A DNA stretch of 64,000 nucleotides from Nosema muscidifuracis (Eukaryota > Microsporidia > Nosematidae): assembly GCA_028335825.1 (NCBI GenBank), contig JAIOKI010000003.1, positions 682,001 to 746,000 of the forward strand, written 5' to 3'. Under the pieces are notes generated by a model. That model was not told where the DNA came from and made no database searches. It worked only from the letters and a program-made list of their open reading frames with translations. Numbering within the stretch: the first letter of the stretch is position 1; each line of letters begins with the position of its first letter. This document shows positions 40,072-50,165 of the stretch, one piece after another. The position numbers were made by a program, and so were the translations under genes.

Positions 40072-41805
40072 TTAAATCATGCATAAAGTTATTATTATGC
40101 TAAAACAAAATATCAAATTAAAAATATCCTCTACATATTCTTTAGACATACAAAGCTTATCTAATAATGACCCACATTTTAAAGATAATTTAATATCTTC
40201 TTCATTTTTTCTAGTAGCTACAACATTGAGTACATTATCTACTATAAAATCCTTATTTGTTTTGATGTAGTATCCTAGACTCATTTCTTTAGTATAAATT
40301 TCAAGTATATCTAATTTAATCTTCTGACTTAATTTAGAAGATATTCTATCTAATATATGATACATATTTCTTATATGTGCATAATATTTTTTTTCATCAA
40401 TCTTATCATTTGTTATTGATTTAAAATCATCTCTAACAAATAAAATTTTATCAAATAAATTATTAAATACAAGAATTTTATGAGAGACTTTCTCATTAAA
40501 TAATCCATTTATGTAATTTTGCATATTCTGTAAATTAATATTTGTACTTTCTAAAACAGAATCCAAATCATTTTTAAATATTTGTGATTCCCTAAAAAGT
40601 TCCGTTTTTCTCAAATTTTTTACATATTTTGATCCATTATTAAGGTATATTTTACATCCTCTTATTCTACCAGACTTACAATCCTTATCTAAAGCTTGAG
40701 TATATAACAAAATACAAATATTTAGTATACTTAAAATACTTAAAAAAATGCACAAAGAGATATGAAAAAATTGAGTAAACATTTGATTCTCTATTACTGA
40801 CAATATCAAATATACCAAAGCAATAACTGCTATAATTAACAATAAATATCTAAATTTAAAAATATTTTTGAATATTCTATTACTATCATTTTCAAATTTG
40901 TTATTATTGCTTATGTCTTTAAGATCTACTACATTCTTAATATAAGAAAGTAAAGCAGTCTGTCTATCATTTTGTTTTATCGAAGCAATTACAAAGAACT
41001 TTTCAATTTCATTTTTTAGATCATTATATTCAAAACTGAAATATTTTGGAGAACTGTTTATGGCATATAATTCTGTTTGAATAGTCATTGACATTTTGTT
41101 GAAACTATCAAACTCATTTTTGAAGTCAGTTATTAATTTATCTATTTCCATTTTTCGACTTGTTAATTCTTTAATAAATGTATTAAAATCTACTTCATTT
41201 CTTGCTTTTTTATATAATACACTAGTAAATCCTTCTAGAAATCCTAATTTAGGGATATTTTCTTTTTGACTATCTTGTAAAGATGATGAAGATATTTTTA
41301 TTTCTAGATTATTTTCTCTTTGACTATTTTCTCTTTGATTATTATTTTCTCTTTTACTATTATCTCTTTGATTATTTAAATTATCTCTTTTACTATTTTC
41401 TCTTTGATTATTATTTTCAATATATAAAGAATTTGTAATATCTTTACTTTCCAAACTTATATTTTTTTTTCTTTCGTTGCCAATACCAAATAATTGTGCT
41501 ACGTAACTTGAATTTTGATTTTCTTGATTTCTGCTATTTATGAATTCAACAACTTTAAGTTTATGCAGAATCAAAGAACATTCTATTAATAAAAATCCAT
41601 AAGCTAACACAAGATTTATATTTCTTCTATAAGTCATCAACAAAAAGATAAGAAATAAATTAAACATTACAATTATAAATATAAAAATCATAAATCGTAC
41701 ATTGTTAGTAATCTCATACTTAAGTAGAGGTATTAAATCTTTTATATCAGGTAATAAAAATGGACTTCCTAATATAATGTATCTTAAATATTCTCGAATC
41801 ATCAT
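40072..41805 (-). CDS. Multi-pass membrane protein of unknown function
   Basis: A 577-residue protein with membrane segments at about 37-58, 63-81, 318-338, 345-368 and at the extreme C-terminus (IFNLIFCFSIIITLCMI). Between the first two pairs, residues 130-168 are an imperfect repeat rich in NNQREN, SKRDN and SQREN. The stretches between helix pairs are helical and charged, so two hairpins separated by coiled domains is likely. I do not recognise the family. The start is uncertain: two adjacent ATGs and only a weak GG before them. Confidence 0.7.
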   Translation of the reverse strand: MMIREYLRYIILGSPFLLPDIKDLIPLLKYEITNNVRFMIFIFIIVMFNLFLIFLLMTYRRNINLVLAYGFLLIECSLILHKLKVVEFINSRNQENQNSSYVAQLFGIGNERKKNISLESKDITNSLYIENNNQRENSKRDNLNNQRDNSKRENNNQRENSQRENNLEIKISSSSLQDSQKENIPKLGFLEGFTSVLYKKARNEVDFNTFIKELTSRKMEIDKLITDFKNEFDSFNKMSMTIQTELYAINSSPKYFSFEYNDLKNEIEKFFVIASIKQNDRQTALLSYIKNVVDLKDISNNNKFENDSNRIFKNIFKFRYLLLIIAVIALVYLILSVIENQMFTQFFHISLCIFLSILSILNICILLYTQALDKDCKSGRIRGCKIYLNNGSKYVKNLRKTELFRESQIFKNDLDSVLESTNINLQNMQNYINGLFNEKVSHKILVFNNLFDKILFVRDDFKSITNDKIDEKKYYAHIRNMYHILDRISSKLSQKIKLDILEIYTKEMSLGYYIKTNKDFIVDNVLNVVATRKNEEDIKLSLKCGSLLDKLCMSKEYVEDIFNLIFCFSIIITLCMI

Positions 41806-41921
41806 ATATAAATAACCTTTATTTTTTTATTTGAGTTGTTTTGAATTGAAACAAATTTTGATAATTTTTTGAACTCTTTTCATAATTTTGTTAGTTTAAA
41901 AAAATATTAAGAAGGGATCCC

Positions 41922-42539
41922 ATGTCAACAGAAACAGAATGTAAATATTTATTTAAGTTTATACTCATAGGAACTAGTGGAGTTGGTAAGACATGTCTTA
42001 TGAGAAGATTTGCAGATGAAATATATGAAAATACTCAAGGAAGTACCATAGGAGTAGATTTTAAAATTAAAACTATTGAAGTTGATAATAATAAGGTTAA
42101 ACTTCAAATATGGGATACAGCTGGACAAGAAAGATTTAGAGCCATCATTTCTAATTATTATAGAGGAGCTCATGGTATTCTTGTTGTATTTGATATGACA
42201 GATGAGAAATCCTTTGAAAATCTTGAAGAATGGATTGGTGAGATTAAGAAAAATACTAAAGAACAGGTAGAAATAATAATATTGGGAAATAAAGTAGACA
42301 AAGAATCTGATATTAAAGTTACAGATCAACAAATAGAAGAATTTCTTTCTAAAAATAGGATACCAAAAGATAACTTTAAAAAAACAAGTGCTAAATTAAA
42401 TATACAAGTGAATGAAGCATTTGAAGTGTTAACAAGAAGACTGATTACAAAAACTGAAAGTGGATCTTTTAAAAATGGTAAGAAGGATGGATTCCAGGTT
42501 CGTGATGGAAACAAAGATGGTGGAAAATGCTGTATGTAA
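41922..42539 (+). CDS. Rab GTPase of the Ypt1/Sec4 group
   Basis: A small GTPase of ER-to-Golgi or exocytic transport, 205 residues. GTSGVGKT, STIGVDFKIKTIE, LQIWDTAGQERFRAII, GNKVDKE and KTSAKLN supply the G boxes. The GVDFKIKT and YYRGAHGI segments lean toward Rab1/Ypt1, while EKSFENLEEWIGEI and EIIILGNKVD lean toward Rab8/Sec4. The C-terminus ends KCCM, a CCX form for prenylation rather than the more usual CC end. The start follows GGGATCCC without a spacer. Confidence 0.9.
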   Translation: MSTETECKYLFKFILIGTSGVGKTCLMRRFADEIYENTQGSTIGVDFKIKTIEVDNNKVKLQIWDTAGQERFRAIISNYYRGAHGILVVFDMTDEKSFENLEEWIGEIKKNTKEQVEIIILGNKVDKESDIKVTDQQIEEFLSKNRIPKDNFKKTSAKLNIQVNEAFEVLTRRLITKTESGSFKNGKKDGFQVRDGNKDGGKCCM

Positions 42540-43490
42540 TAAATTTTATCTTTCTATATTAAATTATTTAATTATTTTATGATTTAAATTTTTTATATGT
42601 TATATAATTAAATATTTTATATAATTCAAATATTTTAAATATTTTATCTTCCTATATTAAATTATGTAATTATTTTATCTAGCTATATTAAATTATTTAA
42701 ATATCACATCTTTTTATTTAAATATTTTATATAATAGAATTTTATATAATTAAATTATTTCATCTTCTATATAATTAAATTTTTTATATGTTATATAATA
42801 AATTATTATATAATTCAAATATTTTAAATATTATATATAATTTAAATATTTTATATAATTCAAATATTTTTTTAAATATTTCTTATTGATTATTTTCTGA
42901 TTAAATTAAACCTTGACACTAATTTTATAGAAAGAATAAGATATTTAAGTAAATTCCTTCTAAGTAATAATTAAAATATAGTAAATTTTAAAATAAATTT
43001 ATTCTTCTATAATCTTAAATATGTTGTAAAATAAGACTTCCACCCTCAAAATATTTTCGAATTGTTAATTAAACTGTCAAATATGTCAAATACTTAAAAC
43101 TAATTGTAAACAAAAATATTTTTGAAATTTTATCAAAGTTGATTTAAACGTTGAACTGTTAATAATTTAAGATAAATTTAGTTTGCAAGATAGCAATAAG
43201 ATTACATTTTAATTAAAATATATATATTTTGAAATGGTTTAAATAATTTCTTAAATAAGTTATAATAATGTTATCTTTTTATAATAAAATGACATTATAT
43301 GAATAATATATGTCTTTAATGAATTTATTATAATCGAAATTAATTAATTTATTTCGGTATAGAACAAAGCTACGAATTAAGCTTCTATAATAAAATTTGT
43401 TTGTTCTTGTATTTACTTAAATCTTTCAAAAATCATTTAATAAACAAAAATATAATTTTTTCTATAAAATCACTTCCCTCAAATCCCTTA
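42540..43490. repeat. AT-rich gap with irregular TTTTATATAATTCAAATATT repeats
   Basis: The first 340 bp are built from TTAAATTATTTAAT, ATATTTTATATAATTCAAAT and TTTATCTTCTATAT words in irregular tandem. The remaining 600 bp up to CDC25 are unrepeated, with TGTCAAATATGTCAAATA near 43075. The CDC25 frame stays open upstream of its start but without an ATG. Confidence 0.6.
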
Positions 43491-44225
43491 ATGTGTTCTG
43501 GTACCACTAATAGCTCAAGCATATTATCAAGTGAAAGTGATACACAATATGATAATATTAGCATACACAATGAGAAGCCATTTGTGACTTCTTACGACTT
43601 TTCTAGTGATGAGATAATTAATTGTGGTATAGAAATAGATCCATTCAATGAGAATACATCAAGATTTAGTAAAAAGAAAGAACATAATTGGATATTATAC
43701 AAGAATTCTAGTTATAAAAAAGCAATTTCTTTACCTTTAATGAGTAGAAAATATTTAAAAGATTTTTATCGTGATTCTTCAAATGGAGAAGTATTTTCAT
43801 TACCCACATTAGGAATAGGAAGATCAGATAGTATTCAAAGGATTAGTGCAGATGTTTTAAATAACCTTTTAAATAAGAAATATAATATTGATTATACAAT
43901 TATAGATTGTAGATTCTCATATGAATATGAAGGAGGTCATATTAAGGATGCTATAAATATAAATACCACTCAAAAAGCAAAGACTCTTTTTAAAAAACCA
44001 AAAGTTTTAATTTTTCATTGTGAATATTCTTCAGTGAGAGCACCCAAATTAGCTCATTTTGTACGAAATTTAGACAGAAAATCAAATACCTATCCTAACT
44101 TAACCTTACCAGAAATTTATATTCTTCAAGGTGGATATAAAGAATTTTATATGAAATATGCAGACATGTGTATTCCCAGGGGGTATGTAAGTATGGGAGA
44201 TGTTGATTACAAATATCGGAAATAA
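43491..44225 (+). CDS. CDC25: CDC25 dual-specificity phosphatase
   Basis: Activates cyclin-dependent kinase at mitotic entry by removing inhibitory phosphates. Starting at the first ATG, which has CCCTTA just before it, gives 244 residues. The C-terminal half is the rhodanese-like CDC25 domain: YTIIDCRFSYEYEGGHIKDAI (family IIDCRYPYEYxGGHIxGAxN), the active-site loop HCEYSSVRAP (HCx5R, the normal HCEFSSERGP), then LPEIYILQGGYKEFY and CIPRGYVSM. The N-terminal third is serine- and asparagine-rich and could be regulatory. It is shorter than most fungal CDC25. Confidence 0.93.
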   Translation: MCSGTTNSSSILSSESDTQYDNISIHNEKPFVTSYDFSSDEIINCGIEIDPFNENTSRFSKKKEHNWILYKNSSYKKAISLPLMSRKYLKDFYRDSSNGEVFSLPTLGIGRSDSIQRISADVLNNLLNKKYNIDYTIIDCRFSYEYEGGHIKDAININTTQKAKTLFKKPKVLIFHCEYSSVRAPKLAHFVRNLDRKSNTYPNLTLPEIYILQGGYKEFYMKYADMCIPRGYVSMGDVDYKYRK

Positions 44226-44324
44226 ATGAAATTAGAGTTTAAAAATTTATATTTTAAAAAAAAAATATTTTATGCATAAATTATGGTAAAATTAGAAAAG
44301 CGAAAAAAAATATTTAATACCCTA

Positions 44325-46799
44325 ATGACAAAAAATAAATTGACTGAAGATAGTAATGATATTATTAGGGATATAACAAAAAATAAATTAACTGAAGATA
44401 GTAATGATATTATTAGGGATATAACAAAAAATAAATTGACTGAAGATAGTAATAAATTAACTGAAGATAGTAATGATATTATTAGAGAAAATATTAAGAA
44501 AATGATATCAGAAAAGAATATATCAATTTCTTTAGAAAAACTTCCTAATAATCTTAATGATATTTTTATATACATTTATTTATGTACTTATGAAATACTA
44601 AAAAATCCAAATCTTTATTTAATAGAAAAACTTGACGAATATGTGAAAAAAGTTAATTTTTCAGGCCATATTGATGGTATATTAATTTTAGAAATACTTA
44701 AGAATCTTGATATTGGTTTGAAGGAAGACTTGTTTAAATTTAATACTAAAGTTTTAATACCATTTTTAATAAAATTAATGTATAAAAAGACTAAAATAGA
44801 ATTAGGAACTAAAATATATGCTTATGAAATAGTTAAGAAATTTGATAAATCATGTTTCGAAGAGATACTTATTTATGATCTACCTTATATTTCTAATTTT
44901 AAAGAAATCAAAGTAAAATTCTTGTTAGATTATTTTTATAATAATAAGAATATCATATTAGAAAGTAAAGTAACAAATTTATTTTACTTGATATTTAAAG
45001 ATAATAGAATAAGTAAATTTGAAAAAATAATTCGTAAATGTATTAGCATAGAAAATATAGAATTTCTTTATTCATTTATAGATTATTATTTAGATAATTG
45101 TCAAAATGAAGATATTGAAAATGGTATAAACATTACATTTGATATATTTGAATTTATATTATCACAACTTTCTCATTTTAAAGGAGTTCAGAATGATAAA
45201 AATTTAGAAATTGAAAAGAAATATTTAAAACGTATTTTTAATTATTTTCTTAATATAATGACAGTTAAGACAAATAAGAAAAGATACAGAATAGCTAATT
45301 TCTTATCAAAAATTAATTTAAATAATATTGTATTTAACAAAAAAAGAGTATTTAAAATATGTAAAAAACTTTCAAAAGATAATTCTATAAGAATATATGA
45401 AGTTTCTATTCGTATCTTAAGTATTTTTAATAATGAATATTTAATTAATTTAATGGAGAATACAGGAGATGGTGAAAAATTAAGGGTGATTTTTAGATAT
45501 TTGAAAAATTTAGATAATTCAATTGTATATAGAAAATTTCTTGAAGTAAAAGTTATACCAATTACAAGAGATATAAATATAAAGATAAATGATATTGGAT
45601 TATTTTCTAAAATATTTTATAATTTTTATAATAAGGAAGTAATTCAATATTTAGAATTTAATGATCTTGAAGTTTATGATATTTACACTTTAGATTTAAT
45701 TTTACATTATTCAAAATACTTCCCTGATAAAATTAATGAAGATTATATAGCATCTTTAATATTAGATGATGATACTAATATTTTAAGAAATATAAAGATT
45801 ATTGAGATACTAACAAATGTACATTACAATATAAAAACAAGTCTAAAAAATGACTTAATAGAGAAATTTAAAAAATTAATTTTACAAAATCCATATACAA
45901 AAAGTATTGGACAATATTTAAATAAGAATTCTTATTATAATATAAGTATGCCAAAACATGATTATAAATTAGTTATAATGAGTTCTTGTAATCATCCTGA
46001 TTTTATGAAATATTTTAATGAATTTTGTTGGTCAATCAACAAAGAGAGATCTTTAATTTATATTTTACAATTTAAACCCGAATTAGGAATTATTTATAAA
46101 CACAAGTTAGATGAAATATTACTTAGATTTATACAGGATTCAAATAATCAACAAAAAAATAATTCAATTTACAAATATAATTTATTAGAATTTCTGAATT
46201 TGCTTACTAACACTGTAGATCAAGAATATGAAAATGAAATTATAAATTTCTATTTTAAGTTTATTATGAATCATAAAGATATTTTATATAATTATTTAAA
46301 ATCAGAAGATGCAAGTATAAAAATTCAATCTTATAAGCTTATACTTAAATGTACAAATCATAAGATATTAATAAAAGAAGAAAGTGTACCACAGTTAGTT
46401 ATTTATTATAAATATGATAATAATTTGATTATATACAAAGATGTATTAATTAATAATATTTTAAATATTTTAAATGATAGAATAGCTCAGTATAAGAAAT
46501 ATAAAAAAATATATGACGAATTTTTTCTTAAAAATATTCTCAAAGTAACTAAAATTGATACATCCAAATTTATAAATAATTTTTTGGATATAAATGAACT
46601 TGAAGATATTTATTTAAGATATTATATTTTATATTTAAATACAGATACAAACAAATTAGAAGACAATTTATTTTTAGAAGATAATGAGATTCTATCATTT
46701 TTTATTAAGAAATTAAATGGAAATAGATTAGCGAATATAAATGACATATTTAGTATTAAAGATAAGGAATCAGTTTCTAAATTAAAATTAATTAAATAG
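44325..46799 (+). CDS. HEAT-like protein, possible condensin subunit CAP-G/YCG1
   Basis: An 824-residue all-helical protein. A more upstream in-frame ATG exists, but only this one has ACCCTA directly before it. The start is a perfect 16-residue tandem: TKNKLTEDSNDIIRDI repeated twice and then partly. The body has helical pairs throughout; one stretch, TNKKRYRIANFLSKINL then LSKDNSIRIYEVSIRILS, resembles the condensin CAP-G segment around KxVRYRxxQxL and DKxxxVRxxAVxxL. Condensin G would fit a genome of this kind, but the resemblance is slight, and any HEAT-repeat scaffold is possible. Confidence 0.5.
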   Translation: MTKNKLTEDSNDIIRDITKNKLTEDSNDIIRDITKNKLTEDSNKLTEDSNDIIRENIKKMISEKNISISLEKLPNNLNDIFIYIYLCTYEILKNPNLYLIEKLDEYVKKVNFSGHIDGILILEILKNLDIGLKEDLFKFNTKVLIPFLIKLMYKKTKIELGTKIYAYEIVKKFDKSCFEEILIYDLPYISNFKEIKVKFLLDYFYNNKNIILESKVTNLFYLIFKDNRISKFEKIIRKCISIENIEFLYSFIDYYLDNCQNEDIENGINITFDIFEFILSQLSHFKGVQNDKNLEIEKKYLKRIFNYFLNIMTVKTNKKRYRIANFLSKINLNNIVFNKKRVFKICKKLSKDNSIRIYEVSIRILSIFNNEYLINLMENTGDGEKLRVIFRYLKNLDNSIVYRKFLEVKVIPITRDINIKINDIGLFSKIFYNFYNKEVIQYLEFNDLEVYDIYTLDLILHYSKYFPDKINEDYIASLILDDDTNILRNIKIIEILTNVHYNIKTSLKNDLIEKFKKLILQNPYTKSIGQYLNKNSYYNISMPKHDYKLVIMSSCNHPDFMKYFNEFCWSINKERSLIYILQFKPELGIIYKHKLDEILLRFIQDSNNQQKNNSIYKYNLLEFLNLLTNTVDQEYENEIINFYFKFIMNHKDILYNYLKSEDASIKIQSYKLILKCTNHKILIKEESVPQLVIYYKYDNNLIIYKDVLINNILNILNDRIAQYKKYKKIYDEFFLKNILKVTKIDTSKFINNFLDINELEDIYLRYYILYLNTDTNKLEDNLFLEDNEILSFFIKKLNGNRLANINDIFSIKDKESVSKLKLIK

Positions 46800-47246
46800 T
46801 ACTGGGTGTTTAATAAATGGGATTTAGTGTTTAATAATTAAGAATGAGTGTTTATATAAAATAAAAATGATTATTTATATTTGATAAGACTTAGTGTTTA
46901 TTTGATAAGATTGAATGTTTATTTGAATGACTAAATCTTTATATTTGATATGACTAAATGTTTGTATTTGATAAAAATAATATTAATTCTATATATTAAA
47001 TAAATCTATATTAAATAATATTAATTCTATATAATAAAAATAAATCTATATATCAAATAATTCTATATATTAAATAATTCCAGATGTTAAATAAATCTAT
47101 ATATTTGATATGAAACATTAATTAAGTATTTTTCAAATTAATTAAATACCTTAACATAGATTTCTCTTAAAAATATTCAATTTTATCTTTTTTGTTTTGA
47201 TTTAAATTTTTTAAAACAGCATAAATTTAGAAAATGATTTACAAGC
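46800..47246. repeat. Gap with short tandem repeats
   Basis: Two patchy arrays: TTTGATAAGACTTAGTGTTTA-like units from 46800 to 46980, then TCTATATATTAAATAAT-like units from 46980 to 47110. No gene was seen. Confidence 0.6.
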
Positions 47247-47960
47247 ATGAATTTCAAATTTCTTATAGAACTCCTAGAAATGTCTATAAATACATATCAC
47301 AACACAGATTTATCTAATATAATATATAAATATGGATATGAGAATGATGGAGTTAGATGTAAGTTATTTGAATATGGAAATTCCTTAGTTCTTGCTATTA
47401 AGGGTACATCCTTGAATATTTTAGGATTTGAATTAGGGGAGACTAGTACAAATGATAAGAAGATGGTAAATATAATGTTTAATACATGTAAACATAAATT
47501 AGAAAGAGAAAATTATAATGAAGAATGTAATTATTCTAAAAAGATTCATTTTGATAAATTACATTATTTATCCGATCTTAGAATAGTAATTGATAGCATT
47601 ATGTATTTATATCCAGATAAAAAGATTATTTTGACTGGTCATAGCTTAGGAGGAGCATTAGCAAGTTTATTGAATATGATTTATAAATTTAAATGTATTA
47701 CATTTGCATCTCCAGGTGAAGAATATTTTAGTAGACTTTTAAATTTATACAATGAAGAAAGTGATATTGTACATTATGGAATGTGTAATGATAGTATTTA
47801 TACAGGAAAATGTGATAAATTATGTAAAATATTGGGATATAAAATAAATACAAGAAAACATTCTGGTAAGGTTTATTGTATAAATATAGATACTAAAATT
47901 AAGAGTGTTATATTTCATAATAGTAGTGTTTTATTGAGTTATTTAAAAAAATTAATTTAA
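47247..47960 (+). CDS. ATG15-like class 3 lipase
   Basis: A 237-residue alpha/beta hydrolase. GHSLGGALASLLN holds the nucleophile Ser133. The following TFASPGEEYFSRLLN, the conserved cysteine-rich end CNDSIYTGKCDKLC and HSGKVYC fit ATG15 (Cvt17), the lipase that breaks down autophagic bodies in the vacuole: family members share PGE, an A-D-P-I step (here NDSI) and the cysteine pattern before a C-H-T/S-G step. The membrane anchor of ATG15 is not obvious, and microsporidia keep few autophagy genes, so the true site of action is unclear. No CCC signal precedes this ATG; an out-of-frame ATG lies 13 bases upstream. Confidence 0.75.
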   Translation: MNFKFLIELLEMSINTYHNTDLSNIIYKYGYENDGVRCKLFEYGNSLVLAIKGTSLNILGFELGETSTNDKKMVNIMFNTCKHKLERENYNEECNYSKKIHFDKLHYLSDLRIVIDSIMYLYPDKKIILTGHSLGGALASLLNMIYKFKCITFASPGEEYFSRLLNLYNEESDIVHYGMCNDSIYTGKCDKLCKILGYKINTRKHSGKVYCINIDTKIKSVIFHNSSVLLSYLKKLI

Positions 47961-48580
47961 AATAAGAAAATCTATTTAATATATTATTATTACCATTTGA
48001 TATATAAGGAAGAATATTTATTGATATATTTATAAGGAAGAATATTTATTGATATATATAAGGAAGAATATTTATTGATATATTTATAAGGAAGAATATT
48101 TATTGATATATTTATAAGGAAGAATATTTATTGATATATTTATAAGGAAGAATATTTATTGATATATATAAGGAAGAATATTTATTGATATATATAAGGA
48201 AGAATATTTATTGATATTTATCTAAAATATATCATAAATATGTTTTTAATAGTGTGTCATTTATTTACTATTTTAAATTCAATTTATTAATAATCAATTT
48301 CAAATTTATTCTAAAAGCTATTTAATATAATTTAAACTGATAATTGATAATTGAAAAATAAGAAACTTTTATAAAGGAGATTTTTGATAAATTTAATTTG
48401 CTCATCAAATATATTTATAAAATACGAAAAAATGTTCAATAATGTTTGTTTGTATTTTTACAATTTATTGTTATTAATATAAACAGTAGATAATTTATAT
48501 ATTAATTTTGATTTATATAGATTGGTGTTTAGTTTCTTGAGTCATTCTCGGTTATTTAATTTTGTGATACCCATCCTTAA
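47961..48580. repeat. Eight-copy near-perfect array, 24-27 bp unit
   Basis: From about 48000 to 48225 the unit AAGGAAGAATATTTATTGAT is present eight times, separated by ATATAT or ATATTTAT so that the period switches between about 24 and 27 bp. Copies are almost identical, suggesting recent expansion. The rest, 48240-48580, is irregular and ends with the ACCC start signal of the zinc finger gene. Confidence 0.85.
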
Positions 48581-49069
48581 ATGACATATCATCTAATAAA
48601 AAAGCTCTTTGATGAATATTTAGAAAAGAATCATCCAGAGATAGATTTCTATGATAATAAAGATATAGAAAATAGTATTAAGATGTATGGAAGAAATTAT
48701 AAAACATACATACCATTTAGAAATTTATTTAGTAGAAAAAGAATCCTTGAAACTGAAAAGATACAGTTTTTGAATAAAAATCCATATAACCACAATTGGA
48801 AAAATGAAGATTGTGTTAAAGAAGAAGTTCCAAAGGAAGTTAAAAAGCAGGAAGGATGTGATAAAAAGATATATAAGTGTATGCTCGATAATTGTAATAG
48901 ACAATATACATCAGCATTTGGATTAAAATATCACATGAAGGAAGGTCATTCAAAAGAGAAGCTTAGCGTTCATAAGCCATTTGTCTGTGACGTAGAAGGG
49001 TGTGGAAGAAAATATAAGAATAATAATGGTTTAAAGTATCATCTTAAGACGTATCATGATATTGAATAA
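48581..49069 (+). CDS. SFP1-like C2H2 zinc finger protein
   Basis: A 162-residue protein with two C2H2 fingers at its end. The first is YKCMLDNCNRQYTSAFGLKYH, closing with HMKEGH. The second is FVCDVEGCGRKYKNNNGLKYH, closing with HLKTYH. The wording CxxEGCxxxYKNxNGLKYHL is typical of SFP1 and its animal relatives; in yeast SFP1 promotes ribosomal protein and ribosome-biogenesis genes. The N-terminal 100 residues are charged and unassigned. ACCC lies about ten bases before the ATG. Confidence 0.85.
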   Translation: MTYHLIKKLFDEYLEKNHPEIDFYDNKDIENSIKMYGRNYKTYIPFRNLFSRKRILETEKIQFLNKNPYNHNWKNEDCVKEEVPKEVKKQEGCDKKIYKCMLDNCNRQYTSAFGLKYHMKEGHSKEKLSVHKPFVCDVEGCGRKYKNNNGLKYHLKTYHDIE

Positions 49070-49820
49070 CATCTAATTAAGGAAGATTTGAGTAATAAAG
49101 CAATTTATTTTTTAATATATTTCAAATTATTAAATTTAATTTATTTTTTAATATAAATTAATGTTTATATAAATATAAAAACAAATTCAAAAAATAAACT
49201 AAATATTATTTTAAAGATTTATTATTATAGATAGACCAAAAAAAATAACATAAAAATGAAATTCTTTAATATAAATTCATATGTTATTAATTTAAGATTA
49301 TAAATTCATATATTACTAATTTTAGATTATGAATTCATATATTACTAATACAAGATTATAAATTCCTATGCAGACTTATATATAAGTTTATAAATTCATA
49401 TGTTATTAATACAAGGTTATAAATTCATATGTTATTAATATAATTTTATAAATTCATATCTTACTAATATAAATGAGAGATCCTCACTTTTATGAAAAAT
49501 AAAAAGAAAATTAAATTAGTTTTATAACTATTATAAAAATCTATGAATACGAAATTTTATAGATAAAAAATCAAATAAATTATTTAATCTAAGTATTAGG
49601 ACTTTTATATTAAAAAATATTCTATATTTTAAGTAGACTTATTTTAATATTTACAATTTTAAATGAATATTAATCGTGTTTACCACTTCCTATTTAAGTT
49701 CCTATTATATTCCAAAAAGATGATCTCAAGAGTGATAGATCTGAACTGAGAAAAAAAATACTTGTCTTTATATTTAATATTTTTATAATCAATAAAAAAT
49801 GAAAATATCCTTAAATATAT
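49070..49820. repeat. Gap with a roughly 30 bp ATAAATTCATATGTTATTAA array
   Basis: Between about 49255 and 49470 a unit of TTATAAATTCATATNTTACTAATA recurs six to seven times. Flanks are AT-rich with no gene. The gap is between convergent genes. Confidence 0.7.
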
Positions 49821-50165
49821 TTAATTTTTTAGTTTATCCTTGATTTCCTTAAGTATTGTATCCACAGTTTTACTTGAATTCTCAAACAGAGTATTCAATA
49901 ATGGATGATCTCCTATACACGTCTTCATAAGACTAATTTGTTTTTGCTGTATTTCTACTAATTTACAGATTCTTTCCATATCCTCAGTTTTAATAGAAGC
50001 TTTTTTACGATCACAGCTGTTAAGCTTGATAACAAACTTTTTATAATCTTTGACTGCATATTCGCTGTAATCTTCTATAATAAATCTTCCTTTTTTGATA
50101 GTCTTTGCTTTAAATATAATGTTTTTTGGTGATACTGTTTTTGATAGATTGTGTGGTATATTCAT
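49821..50165 (-). CDS. Small protein of unknown function, possible histone-fold
   Basis: A 114-residue protein preceded by GACCCC. I do not recognise it with confidence. The middle, EYAVKDYKKFVIKLNSCDRKK followed by ASIKTEDMERICKL, has the helix-loop-helix rhythm of the second half of a histone fold such as CENP-S (…FAKDLEMFARHAKRTTINTEDVKLL). The C-terminal third is a helix with NTLFENSSKTVDTILKEIKDKL. The resemblance is short and could be chance. Confidence 0.55.
   Translation of the reverse strand: MNIPHNLSKTVSPKNIIFKAKTIKKGRFIIEDYSEYAVKDYKKFVIKLNSCDRKKASIKTEDMERICKLVEIQQKQISLMKTCIGDHPLLNTLFENSSKTVDTILKEIKDKLKN

Noticed and set aside
47998-48225. CRISPR-like array of evenly spaced repeats
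   Set aside because: Spacers are not unique; each is the same ATATAT or ATATTTAT, so this is a simple tandem repeat, and the genome is eukaryotic.
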